Positions 1-6,970 of a stretch of DNA of 64,000 nt are shown here, in pieces. This DNA comes from Hahella sp. KA22 (GTDB lineage: Bacteria > Pseudomonadota > Gammaproteobacteria > Pseudomonadales > Oleiphilaceae). The notes beneath the pieces were generated by a model. The model had not been told where the DNA came from. It made no database searches and worked only from the letters and a program-made list of their open reading frames with translations. The stretch covers positions 496,001 to 560,000 of the forward strand of contig NZ_CP035490.1 in the NCBI RefSeq assembly GCF_004135205.1, read 5' to 3'. How positions within the stretch are numbered: the first letter of the stretch is position 1; every line of letters begins with the position of its first letter. Both the position numbers and the translations under genes were made by a program.

Positions 1-1342
1 CGTCTACACCACCATCGATACGGAGCTGCAGACCAAGATCCAGCAAACCCTGGACAATCGTCTGAATAATCTCGCTTCTTACCGGGTGCAAAACGGCGCC
101 GTCCTGGTGATTGATCACGAGAGCAACGAGATATTGTCATGGGTGGTGGGCTACGCCGGTCGCGACGATAAGCCCTTCAACCGTATCGACGCCATTACTA
201 CGCCCCGCCAGCCGGGTTCAACGCTGAAGCCGCTGCTGTACGCCAACGCCATCCGTAAAGGCTGGACCGCCGCCACCATGCTGAATGATTCGCCGTTGCA
301 GGAAAGCGTCGGCCTGGGGATGCATACCTATCACAACTACAGCCGAGGCTACTACGGACCGATTTCATTGCGGGAAGCCCTGGGCAACTCCCTCAATATT
401 CCCGCCGTCCTGGCTATCCAGTACGTAGGACCGGGTGAGTTTCTGAACTTCTTGCACGATCTCGGTGTAGACAGCCTCTCCGGCCACCCCAACGTCTATG
501 GCGATGGCTTGGCGCTGGGCAACGGCGAGATGACGCTTTTTGAGTTGGTGCAGGCGTATTCCGTTCTGGCCCGCATGGGTGACTTTAGACCTTTGTCCTT
601 CACAGAGGGTGGACAAGGTTACCGAGGTCATCGCGTGCTGTCCGAGGATATCTCCAGCCTGGTGGCCGATATCATGTCCGACCCGGCGGCGAGAGAGAAA
701 GAGTTTGGCTGGGATTCCGTGTTGAACTTCCCTCATCAGACCGCCGTCAAAACCGGCACCTCCAGCGATTACCGGGACGCCTGGTCGGTGGGATTCAATG
801 ACAAGTACACCGTAGGCGTATGGATGGGCAACCTGGATTACGCGGAGATGAACAAAGTCACCGGCTCCATGGGGCCAGCGTACGTGCTGCGTTCCGTATT
901 CAATGAGTTGAATAAAAACCGGGAAGTGAAGCCGCTTTATCTCAGCAGCAACCTGCAGAAGCTCCCTGTCTGTATCAATACCGGAGAGCTGGCCGGTAAT
1001 GGTTGTGAATCCCGGGACGAATGGTTTCTGCCAGGAACCTCACCGGGGGGCGCCAATAAGGAGACAGGCGAAGTAAGGATTCGCAAACCCAGCAAGGGCC
1101 TGCTGATGGCGATGGACCCGAGGATTCCGGATGAATCCGAATATTTCGAATTCGCCCTGACCGAGGCGGATAACATCGAAAGCGTGAAGTGGTTCATCAA
1201 TGGCGCACTGGTCGCCACCACCAATAAACCCACCTACAACTGGAAGCTCTCCAAAGGCGATTTTTCCACCAGAGCGGAAATCGCCTTTACGGACGGAGCC
1301 CAACCAGTCATCACAGAAGAAATTCAATATCGGGTAAATTAA
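1..1342 (+). CDS. pbpC: Penicillin-binding protein 1C, 3' part (5' end outside window)
   Basis: The frame is open from base 2 to the TAA at 1340-1342, so the N-terminal glycosyltransferase domain lies outside the window. The visible part is a class A PBP transpeptidase domain, which cross-links peptidoglycan stem peptides in the periplasm. All three active-site motifs are present in order: SXXK as STLK (about 218-229, nucleophile Ser), SXN as SLN in GNSLN, and KTG as KTGTSS. After the transpeptidase come a Cys pair (VCINTG...NGCES) and a C-terminal beta-rich domain of about 90 residues resembling BiPBP_C, which is diagnostic for PBP1C rather than PBP1A or 1B. It is chromosomal backbone outside the transposon. 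The next gene is convergent. Confidence 0.88.
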   Translation, partial: VYTTIDTELQTKIQQTLDNRLNNLASYRVQNGAVLVIDHESNEILSWVVGYAGRDDKPFNRIDAITTPRQPGSTLKPLLYANAIRKGWTAATMLNDSPLQESVGLGMHTYHNYSRGYYGPISLREALGNSLNIPAVLAIQYVGPGEFLNFLHDLGVDSLSGHPNVYGDGLALGNGEMTLFELVQAYSVLARMGDFRPLSFTEGGQGYRGHRVLSEDISSLVADIMSDPAAREKEFGWDSVLNFPHQTAVKTGTSSDYRDAWSVGFNDKYTVGVWMGNLDYAEMNKVTGSMGPAYVLRSVFNELNKNREVKPLYLSSNLQKLPVCINTGELAGNGCESRDEWFLPGTSPGGANKETGEVRIRKPSKGLLMAMDPRIPDESEYFEFALTEADNIESVKWFINGALVATTNKPTYNWKLSKGDFSTRAEIAFTDGAQPVITEEIQYRVN

Positions 1343-1365
1343 GCGGCGAAATCACGCCGCTTGTT

Positions 1366-2007
1366 TCAACCTACGTGGTGAAACTGTACTTCTTTGAATG
1401 TGATATCGATAGCCGCGCCTGAGGCGGACACATAGGTGTGATACTGAGCCGTCAATTGCTTGAAGAAGTCGAGACGCTTGCCTGTCGTGCAACGGTACTC
1501 GCCTGAGTTGGGATCGAAGAACTTCATGCCGTCAGCGTCCACGTAGAGCCCGCAAACGTGGTTGGTGGAAATACCCTTGCCGCTCAAAACCATCATGACA
1601 ATGTGATGGCCAGGGTTATTGCTCAGATGCTGAAGCGCCGAGCCGTAGGTATCGTAGTTCTTTTCGATAACAACCCCGCCATGACGCATTCCCAAGGATG
1701 TCGGCGCCACAGAAGCAATACGGTCAGCGTAGGAGTGATGCTTGGTGTTATTGAAGTAACTAGCGAAGTAATCCGTATTTTTCCAGGCGATATCCGTGTT
1801 CAGATACGCAATACGATTAGCGGGCGTTTCACCGCGCTGCCGTTGATGGCGCTGTATCCAAGCGAACGATAAGCCAGTGCAACCGCCAATTTGAATATTC
1901 TTCATCTGCTGCAAAAGCGGGCGCGTCATAATCTGACGACGCTGTTTAAATTTAGCAACACGAAACTCTTTAAGTGCGGAAATGGTCTTCCAGGAAGTAA
2001 AGGACAT
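1366..2007 (-). CDS. YopT-like (peptidase family C58) cysteine protease
   Basis: This 213-residue protein has the catalytic layout of YopT/AvrPphB-type cysteine proteases: Cys43 in GGCTGLSFAW, His150 in NHVCGLY and Asp165 in FFDPNSGEY. The 15-residue His-Asp spacing and the D-x-N-x-G context match the family. Such proteases are often injected effectors that cleave host GTPases or kinases; whether this one is secreted cannot be seen. No signal peptide is apparent. I chose the ATG at 2005-2007 over a start at 2049 because the extra 14 residues look non-coding. It is encoded just outside the left end of the Tn7-like element, convergent with pbpC. Family assignment is fairly firm; role as an effector is inference. 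Confidence 0.65.
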   Translation of the reverse strand: MSFTSWKTISALKEFRVAKFKQRRQIMTRPLLQQMKNIQIGGCTGLSFAWIQRHQRQRGETPANRIAYLNTDIAWKNTDYFASYFNNTKHHSYADRIASVAPTSLGMRHGGVVIEKNYDTYGSALQHLSNNPGHHIVMMVLSGKGISTNHVCGLYVDADGMKFFDPNSGEYRCTTGKRLDFFKQLTAQYHTYVSASGAAIDITFKEVQFHHVG

Positions 2008-2167
2008 TGGGACTCTCTCATCAGATAAACAAAAAGCCGGAACGTCCATTTCCGATGAAAGTGAAAACTAACGGGCGAACTACCCGACGAATCAGGTAAG
2101 CGCCGACCTGAGCAAAGCGCCGTCAGCTTTATGTGTAAAGTTTTGTAAAATAGCGGAGAAACTGCGG

Positions 2168-2587
2168 CTAAATGCAGTCAATTGAGTGGAAATTCAAAGT
2201 ATTACAGAGTTTTTCCCTGTTGAAGCGAACTGTCTCGATTTCCTCACCCATAGCAAGATTGGACCTTATGGTTTGAATGATCAGTTCATTGTGTAGGACA
2301 TCATTCCCTGATTTTCTGAGCACTTCGATGATCCGGTTTTCACCGGCATTCCAGAATGTTTCCTTTACCTCCAGAAGTTCTGATTTGTCTTCGTCCACCA
2401 ACTGCAAGAGCGTATGTTCAACCTCCTCGCCAGGAAGGTCCAAATATTCCGCTGCATGCATTTTGTCAGGAACAGAGTCTATTTCAGGAACCTCTCCCTC
2501 CTCCAAATCAAAGTACTCATAAGGAGAGAAACGCTTACTTCGCCATTGATCTTCGGACCTAAGTTTATACTTCAGCAAAATAACCAT
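2168..2587 (-). CDS. Hypothetical acidic protein, 139 aa
   Basis: I do not recognise this family. The product is acidic and charged, rich in Glu and Asp in its first 80 residues (for example YFDLEEGEVPEID), with no signal peptide or membrane segment. The longest frame opens at 2644, but that start would run translation through the terminator hairpin at 2611-2637. The ATG at 2585-2587 is therefore preferred, although its ribosome binding site is weak. In the uninterrupted chromosome this gene would follow glmS on the same strand, separated by that terminator. The transposon ends 67 bases upstream of the chosen start. Confidence 0.5.
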   Translation of the reverse strand: MVILLKYKLRSEDQWRSKRFSPYEYFDLEEGEVPEIDSVPDKMHAAEYLDLPGEEVEHTLLQLVDEDKSELLEVKETFWNAGENRIIEVLRKSGNDVLHNELIIQTIRSNLAMGEEIETVRFNREKLCNTLNFHSIDCI

Positions 2588-2605
2588 TACACCAGCCGCT
2601 TCCAA

Positions 2606-2638
2606 AGAAAAAGGCCGCCAGCAAATGCTGCGGCCTTT
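2606..2638 (-). terminator. Original glmS rho-independent terminator, displaced by the transposon
   Basis: An 8-bp GC-rich stem pairs AAGGCCGC (2611-2618) with GCGGCCTT (2630-2637), extended by AGC/GCT with a one-base bulge, around a short loop. Read on the minus strand it is followed by a T-rich tract (complement of 2604-2612). It has the polarity of glmS, whose stop codon is now at 53361. Removing the element and one target duplicate would put the hairpin about 30 bp after the glmS stop, the normal place for its terminator. Confidence 0.8.
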
Positions 2639-2648
2639 GTTCAATAAG

Positions 2649-2653
2649 CTCTC
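2649..2653. repeat. Target-site duplication CTCTC, left copy
   Basis: CTCTC directly precedes the left terminal TGTTGGAGAG. The same five bases directly follow the right terminus at 53336-53340. Five-base duplications are standard for Tn7-family insertion. The match fixes both boundaries. Confidence 0.9.
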
Positions 2654-2802
2654 TGTTGGAGAGTAATAAAGTTGTTAACTCATTGCCACCTAAGTGATTG
2701 ATTTTTATTAGTCCAACAAAACCCAGTAGTAAAATAAAGTTGTTAACCAAGTCAGCTTCTCAGTCTAGTTCGTCACTTTTTTTGAGTAATAAAGTTGTTA
2801 AC
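2654..2802 (+). repeat. Left end: three spaced TnsB-type binding sites
   Basis: Three direct copies of the consensus GAGTAATAAAGTTGTTAAC occur at about 2661-2679 (terminal), 2728-2747 (AGTAAAATAAAGTTGTTAAC, slightly diverged) and 2784-2802. They are separated by 45-50 bp. Widely spaced sites on the left and packed sites on the right are the known asymmetry of Tn7 ends, which dictates insertion orientation. Confidence 0.85.
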
Positions 2803-2825
2803 TAGCCTTGGAAAGCTCCTTTATA

Positions 2826-2876
2826 TGGCGCAATAAAAACAAGTGGTCTGCACTTATTGGTTGATTCCAAGGTCCA
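2826..2876 (+). repeat. Left-end subterminal repeat, copy 1
   Basis: The segment starting GGCGCAATAAAAACAAGTGG and containing GTGGTCTGCACTTATTG and CAAGGTCCA recurs in diverged form at 6658-6708. In both places it follows a TnsB-type site by a similar distance, so it appears to be part of an extended left end. No gene is recognised between 2803 and 3028. The pair 2961-2968 / 2998-3005 (GGGGAGGG / CCCTCCCC) could form a hairpin after the next gene, without a T-tract. Confidence 0.55.
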
Positions 2877-3028
2877 CTTTATCAAACTGGCGGCCGGGCA
2901 TGCCCTATGCCAGTGAGGTGTTCGGATACTGCACACTCAATAATTCGGCCGCCTTTCATTGGGGAGGGGACAACATCATCGGTCTCAACCTAGACCTCCC
3001 TCCCCCTTGCTAACGTTAGACTTAGAAG

Positions 3029-4945
3029 CTAAAGAGATGGTTTAAAAATAGGGCTGTAAAAAACCTTGTTCTCATCCAGATCCAAAGTCTTAATACGGAC
3101 TCTATAGTTCGCCTGTGGATTCCAACTCCAATTGGCCATGACTAAAATGGAGTTAGCCCCGCTCTCTTGGGCAAGTCCCGAATGCAGGTTAGCGATGAGA
3201 GTATCGCCAACATACAGGTCTAAACTGACACGGCTGTCTATCCCGCGCCAAAACCAAATAATACTTAGTCTTTCGCCGCCACTGGAAACCGGGGGCGCTA
3301 TAACCATCTCCGGCTGTTTAAATGCGAACGGCTCGCTTAGGCTCATTATATTCGGGTTCTGGTTATCGCTGACACTGACTTTGAATAGCCCAGGCTGATT
3401 ATAAGTGACATTCCAATTCAAACGATTGAGACCATCGTTCAAACCGCCATCGCGAGATATAGTGGCCACCTGCATTTCATCATCGGCCCTGACCAATGCG
3501 ACCGTCGCACGACGGCCAGGCTCGAAGCATTCAGCGTTCCAGGAAATCGGTAAATTCTGCCCGGGCACAACGGGACCCTCGAAACTAACATTACCAATGC
3601 CACTGTCACAGGGCTCTTCAGCGCCCCATGTGGCAGTAATGTCATAGGCAACCCCGTTCAATACCTCTAGTTTGCCAGAGTACTCTGTGTTATTTGCACC
3701 ATTGGTATCGACAGTAGTCGCATTCTCAACGCTCAAATACCATTCGCCTTCACTCAAATTATCAAAAGTCAGCTCTTCGAGACCGACATCAATAAAGCTC
3801 TTGTCTGCGTTACTGGCAAAGGCTGGCTTACCTTTCTTCAGATACAGATTGAAGTGATAGCCATGCTCACGGTTCAGTTCGATACTCAGGTACTTTTTAC
3901 GATAGTCATCAACCCTGAACTTGAAGTGATGGTACTGTTTATCGCCGATTTTTATGTAATTGGGATCATGATAGCCCGTATCTTCATGCATATAACGGAT
4001 TTGACCATTATCCAATTCGCCCTTGATACGGGCTTTAGGCTCATAATTCTCATCAAAGCCTTGCCGGATCGCGAGTGTATACATTGCCTCTGTTAGTGGT
4101 TTAGCTCTTGGATCGTGACTGAGCTCAGGGTGTCTTCCACTGAGCACCAAAGTTCCTCCATAGGGATTACCCGGATCTTTCCAGGACCAAATCGCTGGAT
4201 GGCCAGCGGCTACTCCCTGAATCTCTACCCCCTCAGGGTATTGATAGTTATATGGGTAGCGACTTGAAGGTGACTGCATGATGTAGCCACCTCCTTTGCT
4301 CCAAACATTCGGGACTTCACCAAAACCAAGATAACCCGTAAATAGGTCTTTTAGGTTTACAGTAGCGCTAGTGTCTGGCAAAGGGTATGTTTTACCTGGA
4401 TACAAGCTCAATTGGAAAGGACTGCTACCCGCAATAATGGCACCGGCACAAAACCCGACATATCCTCCACCATTTTTTACGAAGTCCTGGATATGTTGTA
4501 CGCCTGTGCGACGAAGTGGGCTGATACCATCATGTAGAACTTGTGAATGATATCCACCACCTCCATTGCCTGAGCTGCCAGCCAAAAAAGATGCTTTACC
4601 AATACTCAGCATCCGATAACGAGGAGCGCCATCTGGGTACAATAAGCGACCATTAAGATCAATATCTGATCCAATAAACTTTTGTTTAAACTCTTCCTTA
4701 TCCTCTTCATGGTAGGCTTTATAGCTCAATTTCTCATAGGACAAGCCCAGAGAATCAAAGTGGCTGACTGGAGGTGCGCTTACACCAGGGCCAGCATTTA
4801 TCAGAACATCTTTATAAAACCCTTCTCCTGGTGGGATGGGTTCATTAGTGAGTTTATCCGCTGCGGAATGACCTGCGAATAGCAAGGAGGAAAACAACAG
4901 TTGCAGGGGGAGTCCTACCTGGGTTTTATAAGAGCGTACTTTCAT
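3029..4945 (-). CDS. Secreted glutamine-amidotransferase-fold protein with C-terminal beta domains
   Basis: This 638-residue protein starts with a signal peptide (basic MKVRSYK, a hydrophobic run, then AGHSAA as a likely cleavage region). Residues about 45-300 form a class I glutamine-amidotransferase/BPL_N-like domain with a nucleophile elbow around Cys166 (GGYVGFCAGAI) and a downstream GHP motif that may supply the His. The remainder is beta-rich: a pre-peptidase-like domain (about 330-440) followed by Ig-like or KRE9-like segments. The substrate is unknown. The ATG at 4943-4945 is preferred because AAGGG lies eight bases upstream. It stands alone near the left end of the transposon, so it is cargo. 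Fold assignment is moderate and function is not predicted. Confidence 0.65.
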   Translation of the reverse strand: MKVRSYKTQVGLPLQLLFSSLLFAGHSAADKLTNEPIPPGEGFYKDVLINAGPGVSAPPVSHFDSLGLSYEKLSYKAYHEEDKEEFKQKFIGSDIDLNGRLLYPDGAPRYRMLSIGKASFLAGSSGNGGGGYHSQVLHDGISPLRRTGVQHIQDFVKNGGGYVGFCAGAIIAGSSPFQLSLYPGKTYPLPDTSATVNLKDLFTGYLGFGEVPNVWSKGGGYIMQSPSSRYPYNYQYPEGVEIQGVAAGHPAIWSWKDPGNPYGGTLVLSGRHPELSHDPRAKPLTEAMYTLAIRQGFDENYEPKARIKGELDNGQIRYMHEDTGYHDPNYIKIGDKQYHHFKFRVDDYRKKYLSIELNREHGYHFNLYLKKGKPAFASNADKSFIDVGLEELTFDNLSEGEWYLSVENATTVDTNGANNTEYSGKLEVLNGVAYDITATWGAEEPCDSGIGNVSFEGPVVPGQNLPISWNAECFEPGRRATVALVRADDEMQVATISRDGGLNDGLNRLNWNVTYNQPGLFKVSVSDNQNPNIMSLSEPFAFKQPEMVIAPPVSSGGERLSIIWFWRGIDSRVSLDLYVGDTLIANLHSGLAQESGANSILVMANWSWNPQANYRVRIKTLDLDENKVFYSPIFKPSL

Positions 4946-5486
4946 AATTATTCCCTTCATGAGTAAAACCATAGAGACGAGGGCCGGCGATTTTTATAAA
5001 CACTTACTAAAAGCCTGCTCAAACGGAGTTCTTCTGCGTCGTATCAGGAACACCACAAATCACATCTAGCCGTCACGTTATCTTCTACACGCTAACGTGT
5101 AGCCTTCAACAAGCCAGGGGTGATCATTACCTGACACCTCATACTCTATGGCTTAGGACTTCGCTTAGCTTGTAAAAAGCCAGCACCACCTGTCCAAAAA
5201 TCGCTTTCAATACTACCGTAATAGGTGAGTGATTACAGTTAAGACAGATGGTGGTTTAAATTAATGCTTAAACCATTAATTTTATTCAGTTCTGGGTAAG
5301 GGTATTTTTCTTCTGGCAACGGGGGGCTCTAACGATAACTCTCAGTTAAGCTAGTACTTTGCCACAGAGGCTAATATGGAAGTCCTGGGAGTAGCCAACG
5401 TCTCAGCGTAAGCCACTGCACTTTTAATTAATATAGCGTGACCGATGCAGAATCAGAGATGAAAGAATCCTCCTAGGCGTCTCTGA
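4946..5486. other. Gene-free 541 bp with two inverted repeats
   Basis: No convincing gene is seen. A 7-bp palindrome CTACACG-CTAA-CGTGTAG lies at 5085-5102. It overlaps a second pair, CACGTTA / TAACGTG (about 5073-5099). A further pair, ATCAGAGA (5452-5459) and TCTCTGAT (5480-5487), sits at the stop codon of the next minus-strand gene and may act as its terminator, though no T-tract follows. The region holds the leader of the secreted amidotransferase-like gene. Confidence 0.4.
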
Positions 5487-6104
5487 TCAGGTTTTTCTTA
5501 TTATTTTTTGTGCTTCATCCTTATGGATCGATTTCACATCAAATATAAATGTATTTGTCATCGGGGGTTGTAGCTGAGACAAGTAGTACATCAAAGTCGA
5601 ACTGGCAAAATACCGATTGGGCGCCTCTTTGAGACGGAATAAATCAGGTGCAGCTACCGCCTTCCGCGCATCAAAAATCAAGCGATCAATTGCCAATACT
5701 TTGTCGTTGTAGTAACGAATCTCGGAAGATTCATGGTCAAGCACATCCCAACTTTCAAGCGGATTAACCAGATAGTAGTCTTTACTTACCAAACGCCGTT
5801 TGTGGTTGTAAATACACACCTGCTGAAATTCAATTTCCCCCATTTTGAGCCCCGCCATCACCTCTTGATAACGCTTACTCACCATCAATACAGAGTGAGT
5901 ATTGCCAACTACATCAGCCAAAACCTTACCAGGCTCTCCAGGCTCCATGTAGACAATAGGCTCTTCGGTTAGATGCCCACTAATTCGCCCCTTCCCAAAT
6001 ACTAACTTGTACCGCCAAGGCTTTACTTCTTCAGGAAAAGGCCTGTGGAAAAACGCAAGATCGGGATTCGAACGTGCAGCCAAATTCAACTCATACCAAT
6101 CCAT
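5487..6104 (-). CDS. Imm11-family (DUF1629) immunity protein
   Basis: This 205-residue protein carries the family's central signature, an IYNHKRR-like motif followed by SKDYYLVNPLESWDVLD, then DRLIFDARK and DLFRLKEAPNRYF. It is a paralogue of the protein at 13396-13995, sharing (I/L)WIYNHK-type, SKDY, VNPL, DVL and LFRLKE-type positions. Imm11 proteins neutralise polymorphic toxins delivered by T6SS or contact-dependent systems. The chosen ATG is at 6102-6104, six bases after GAGGT; a GTG lies just upstream. No toxin gene is adjacent, so it is an orphan immunity gene, possibly protecting against toxins of related strains. Family call is good; the partner is unknown. Confidence 0.72.
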   Translation of the reverse strand: MDWYELNLAARSNPDLAFFHRPFPEEVKPWRYKLVFGKGRISGHLTEEPIVYMEPGEPGKVLADVVGNTHSVLMVSKRYQEVMAGLKMGEIEFQQVCIYNHKRRLVSKDYYLVNPLESWDVLDHESSEIRYYNDKVLAIDRLIFDARKAVAAPDLFRLKEAPNRYFASSTLMYYLSQLQPPMTNTFIFDVKSIHKDEAQKIIRKT

Positions 6105-6207
6105 CACTACCTCACTGGGTGTCCGGGGCTACTAGGCCACGACACTGATTATATGGCATTCCTGCTACCCATCTATTGGCGGTTTAGTCGTCGAACATTG
6201 CCCGCCA

Positions 6208-6498
6208 TCAGTCTGTTTTCCGCTTTGAGCGCAGACGCGCCACCACATCCGCAACGGACTTGACTCGTCCGGCTTCTACGTCAAGCTTGCCAAGCGCCAG
6301 AACTTTGAGCAGCGTCAAAGCCTCCTGTGTTTCTTCGAAAGACGCGATATCTTGTAGAACGGCTTTGGCTTCACCGTTCTGAGTAATAACTAAGGGTTCG
6401 CGTTGCTCGGCCAAGTTTCTCAACACTTCGGCGGCGTTGGCCTCCAGATAGCTGATGGGTTTAACTTGTGATGAGTTTGTCCCTCGGACTTGTATAGA
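6208..6498 (-). pseudogene. Phd/YefM-type antitoxin that has lost its start codon
   Basis: The reading frame encodes an antitoxin-like protein: VKPISYLEANAAEVL, EPLVITQNGEAKAVLQDI, EETQEALTLLKVLALG and a C-terminal DVVARLRSKRK. This matches the Phd/YefM fold (DNA-binding N-terminus, toxin-binding C-terminus). Between the in-frame stop at 6517-6519 and the conserved core there is no ATG, GTG or TTG. The first usable codon is a GTG at 6427-6429, which would remove the start of the DNA-binding domain. An ATA at 6496-6498 may be a mutated start. No toxin gene is adjacent. I judge it inactive or truncated. Confidence 0.6.
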
Positions 6499-6567
6499 AC
6501 CAAAAAATAGCCCTTATTCAGTCTCCAGGCAAGAATATGGCCAATACATTCTTGTCTCATCCAGAGA

Positions 6568-6593
6568 TATCGGAGAGTAATAAAGTTATTAAC
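6568..6593 (+). repeat. Second Tn7-like left terminus (relic)
   Basis: TATCGGAGAGTAATAAAG followed by TTATTAAC matches the element's right terminus except TAT for TGT and one change in the binding site. It is in the same orientation as the left end at 2654, and the subterminal repeat follows at 6658-6708. It is probably an inactivated terminus of another or earlier element. Confidence 0.65.
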
Positions 6594-6657
6594 TAGCTGT
6601 TATGGAACTCAATTGGGCTTTCGCACTCCAGAGGTAGTATTTTGAGGAGAATATTCC

Positions 6658-6708
6658 GGCGCATTAACAACGAGTGGTCTGCACTTATTGCTTGAATCCA
6701 CGGTCCAA
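6658..6708 (+). repeat. Left-end subterminal repeat, copy 2
   Basis: GGCGCATTAACAACGAGTGG, GTCTGCACTTATTG and CACGGTCCA repeat, with substitutions, the segment at 2826-2876. Together with the site at 6568 this makes a second left-end-like unit of about 140 bp. Confidence 0.55.
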
Positions 6709-6838
6709 TATCATCTATGGCGGATTAATCGAGCTATATAAAAAAGACGAAAATATCCGTTTCAGAATTAACGAGGAGTTAGTTACGGTAACCAAATTCA
6801 AAATGGCGGCGCAGTTGGTGAGATTGGGTGTGGAGTAA
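6709..6838 (+). pseudogene. Possible 3' fragment of an unknown gene
   Basis: A plus-strand frame from about 6709 to the TAA at 6836-6838 reads like the C-terminus of a protein (GGLIELYKKDENIRF, then TKFKMAAQLVRLGVE). It begins right after the second left-end repeat, with no plausible start of its own. It could be the stump of a gene cut when the older transposon boundary formed. The family is not recognised, and chance coding cannot be excluded. Confidence 0.25.
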
Positions 6839-6848
6839 GTTACAAACC

Positions 6849-6879
6849 AAAAAAAGGGAGGCATGATCGTGAGCCTCCC
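6849..6879 (-). terminator. Rho-independent terminator of the GGDEF gene
   Basis: GGGAGGC (6856-6862) pairs with GCCTCCC (6873-6879) around a 10-base loop. On the minus strand the stem is followed by seven T (complement of 6849-6855). It lies about 90 bp after the diguanylate cyclase stop codon. Confidence 0.8.
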
Positions 6880-6970
6880 CGGGAGAATGATATGGGTACA
6901 AGACAAAGAGTTGGGGACTCTGTCTTACCTTGTAAGTGTAGTCTGTATTAAACGCTGCATTGGAAATATT

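Noticed and set aside
5073-5102. Hairpin CTACACG...CGTGTAG considered as an integron attC-like site
   Set aside because: No integrase gene, no R-box pattern and no cassette array; only a short palindrome.
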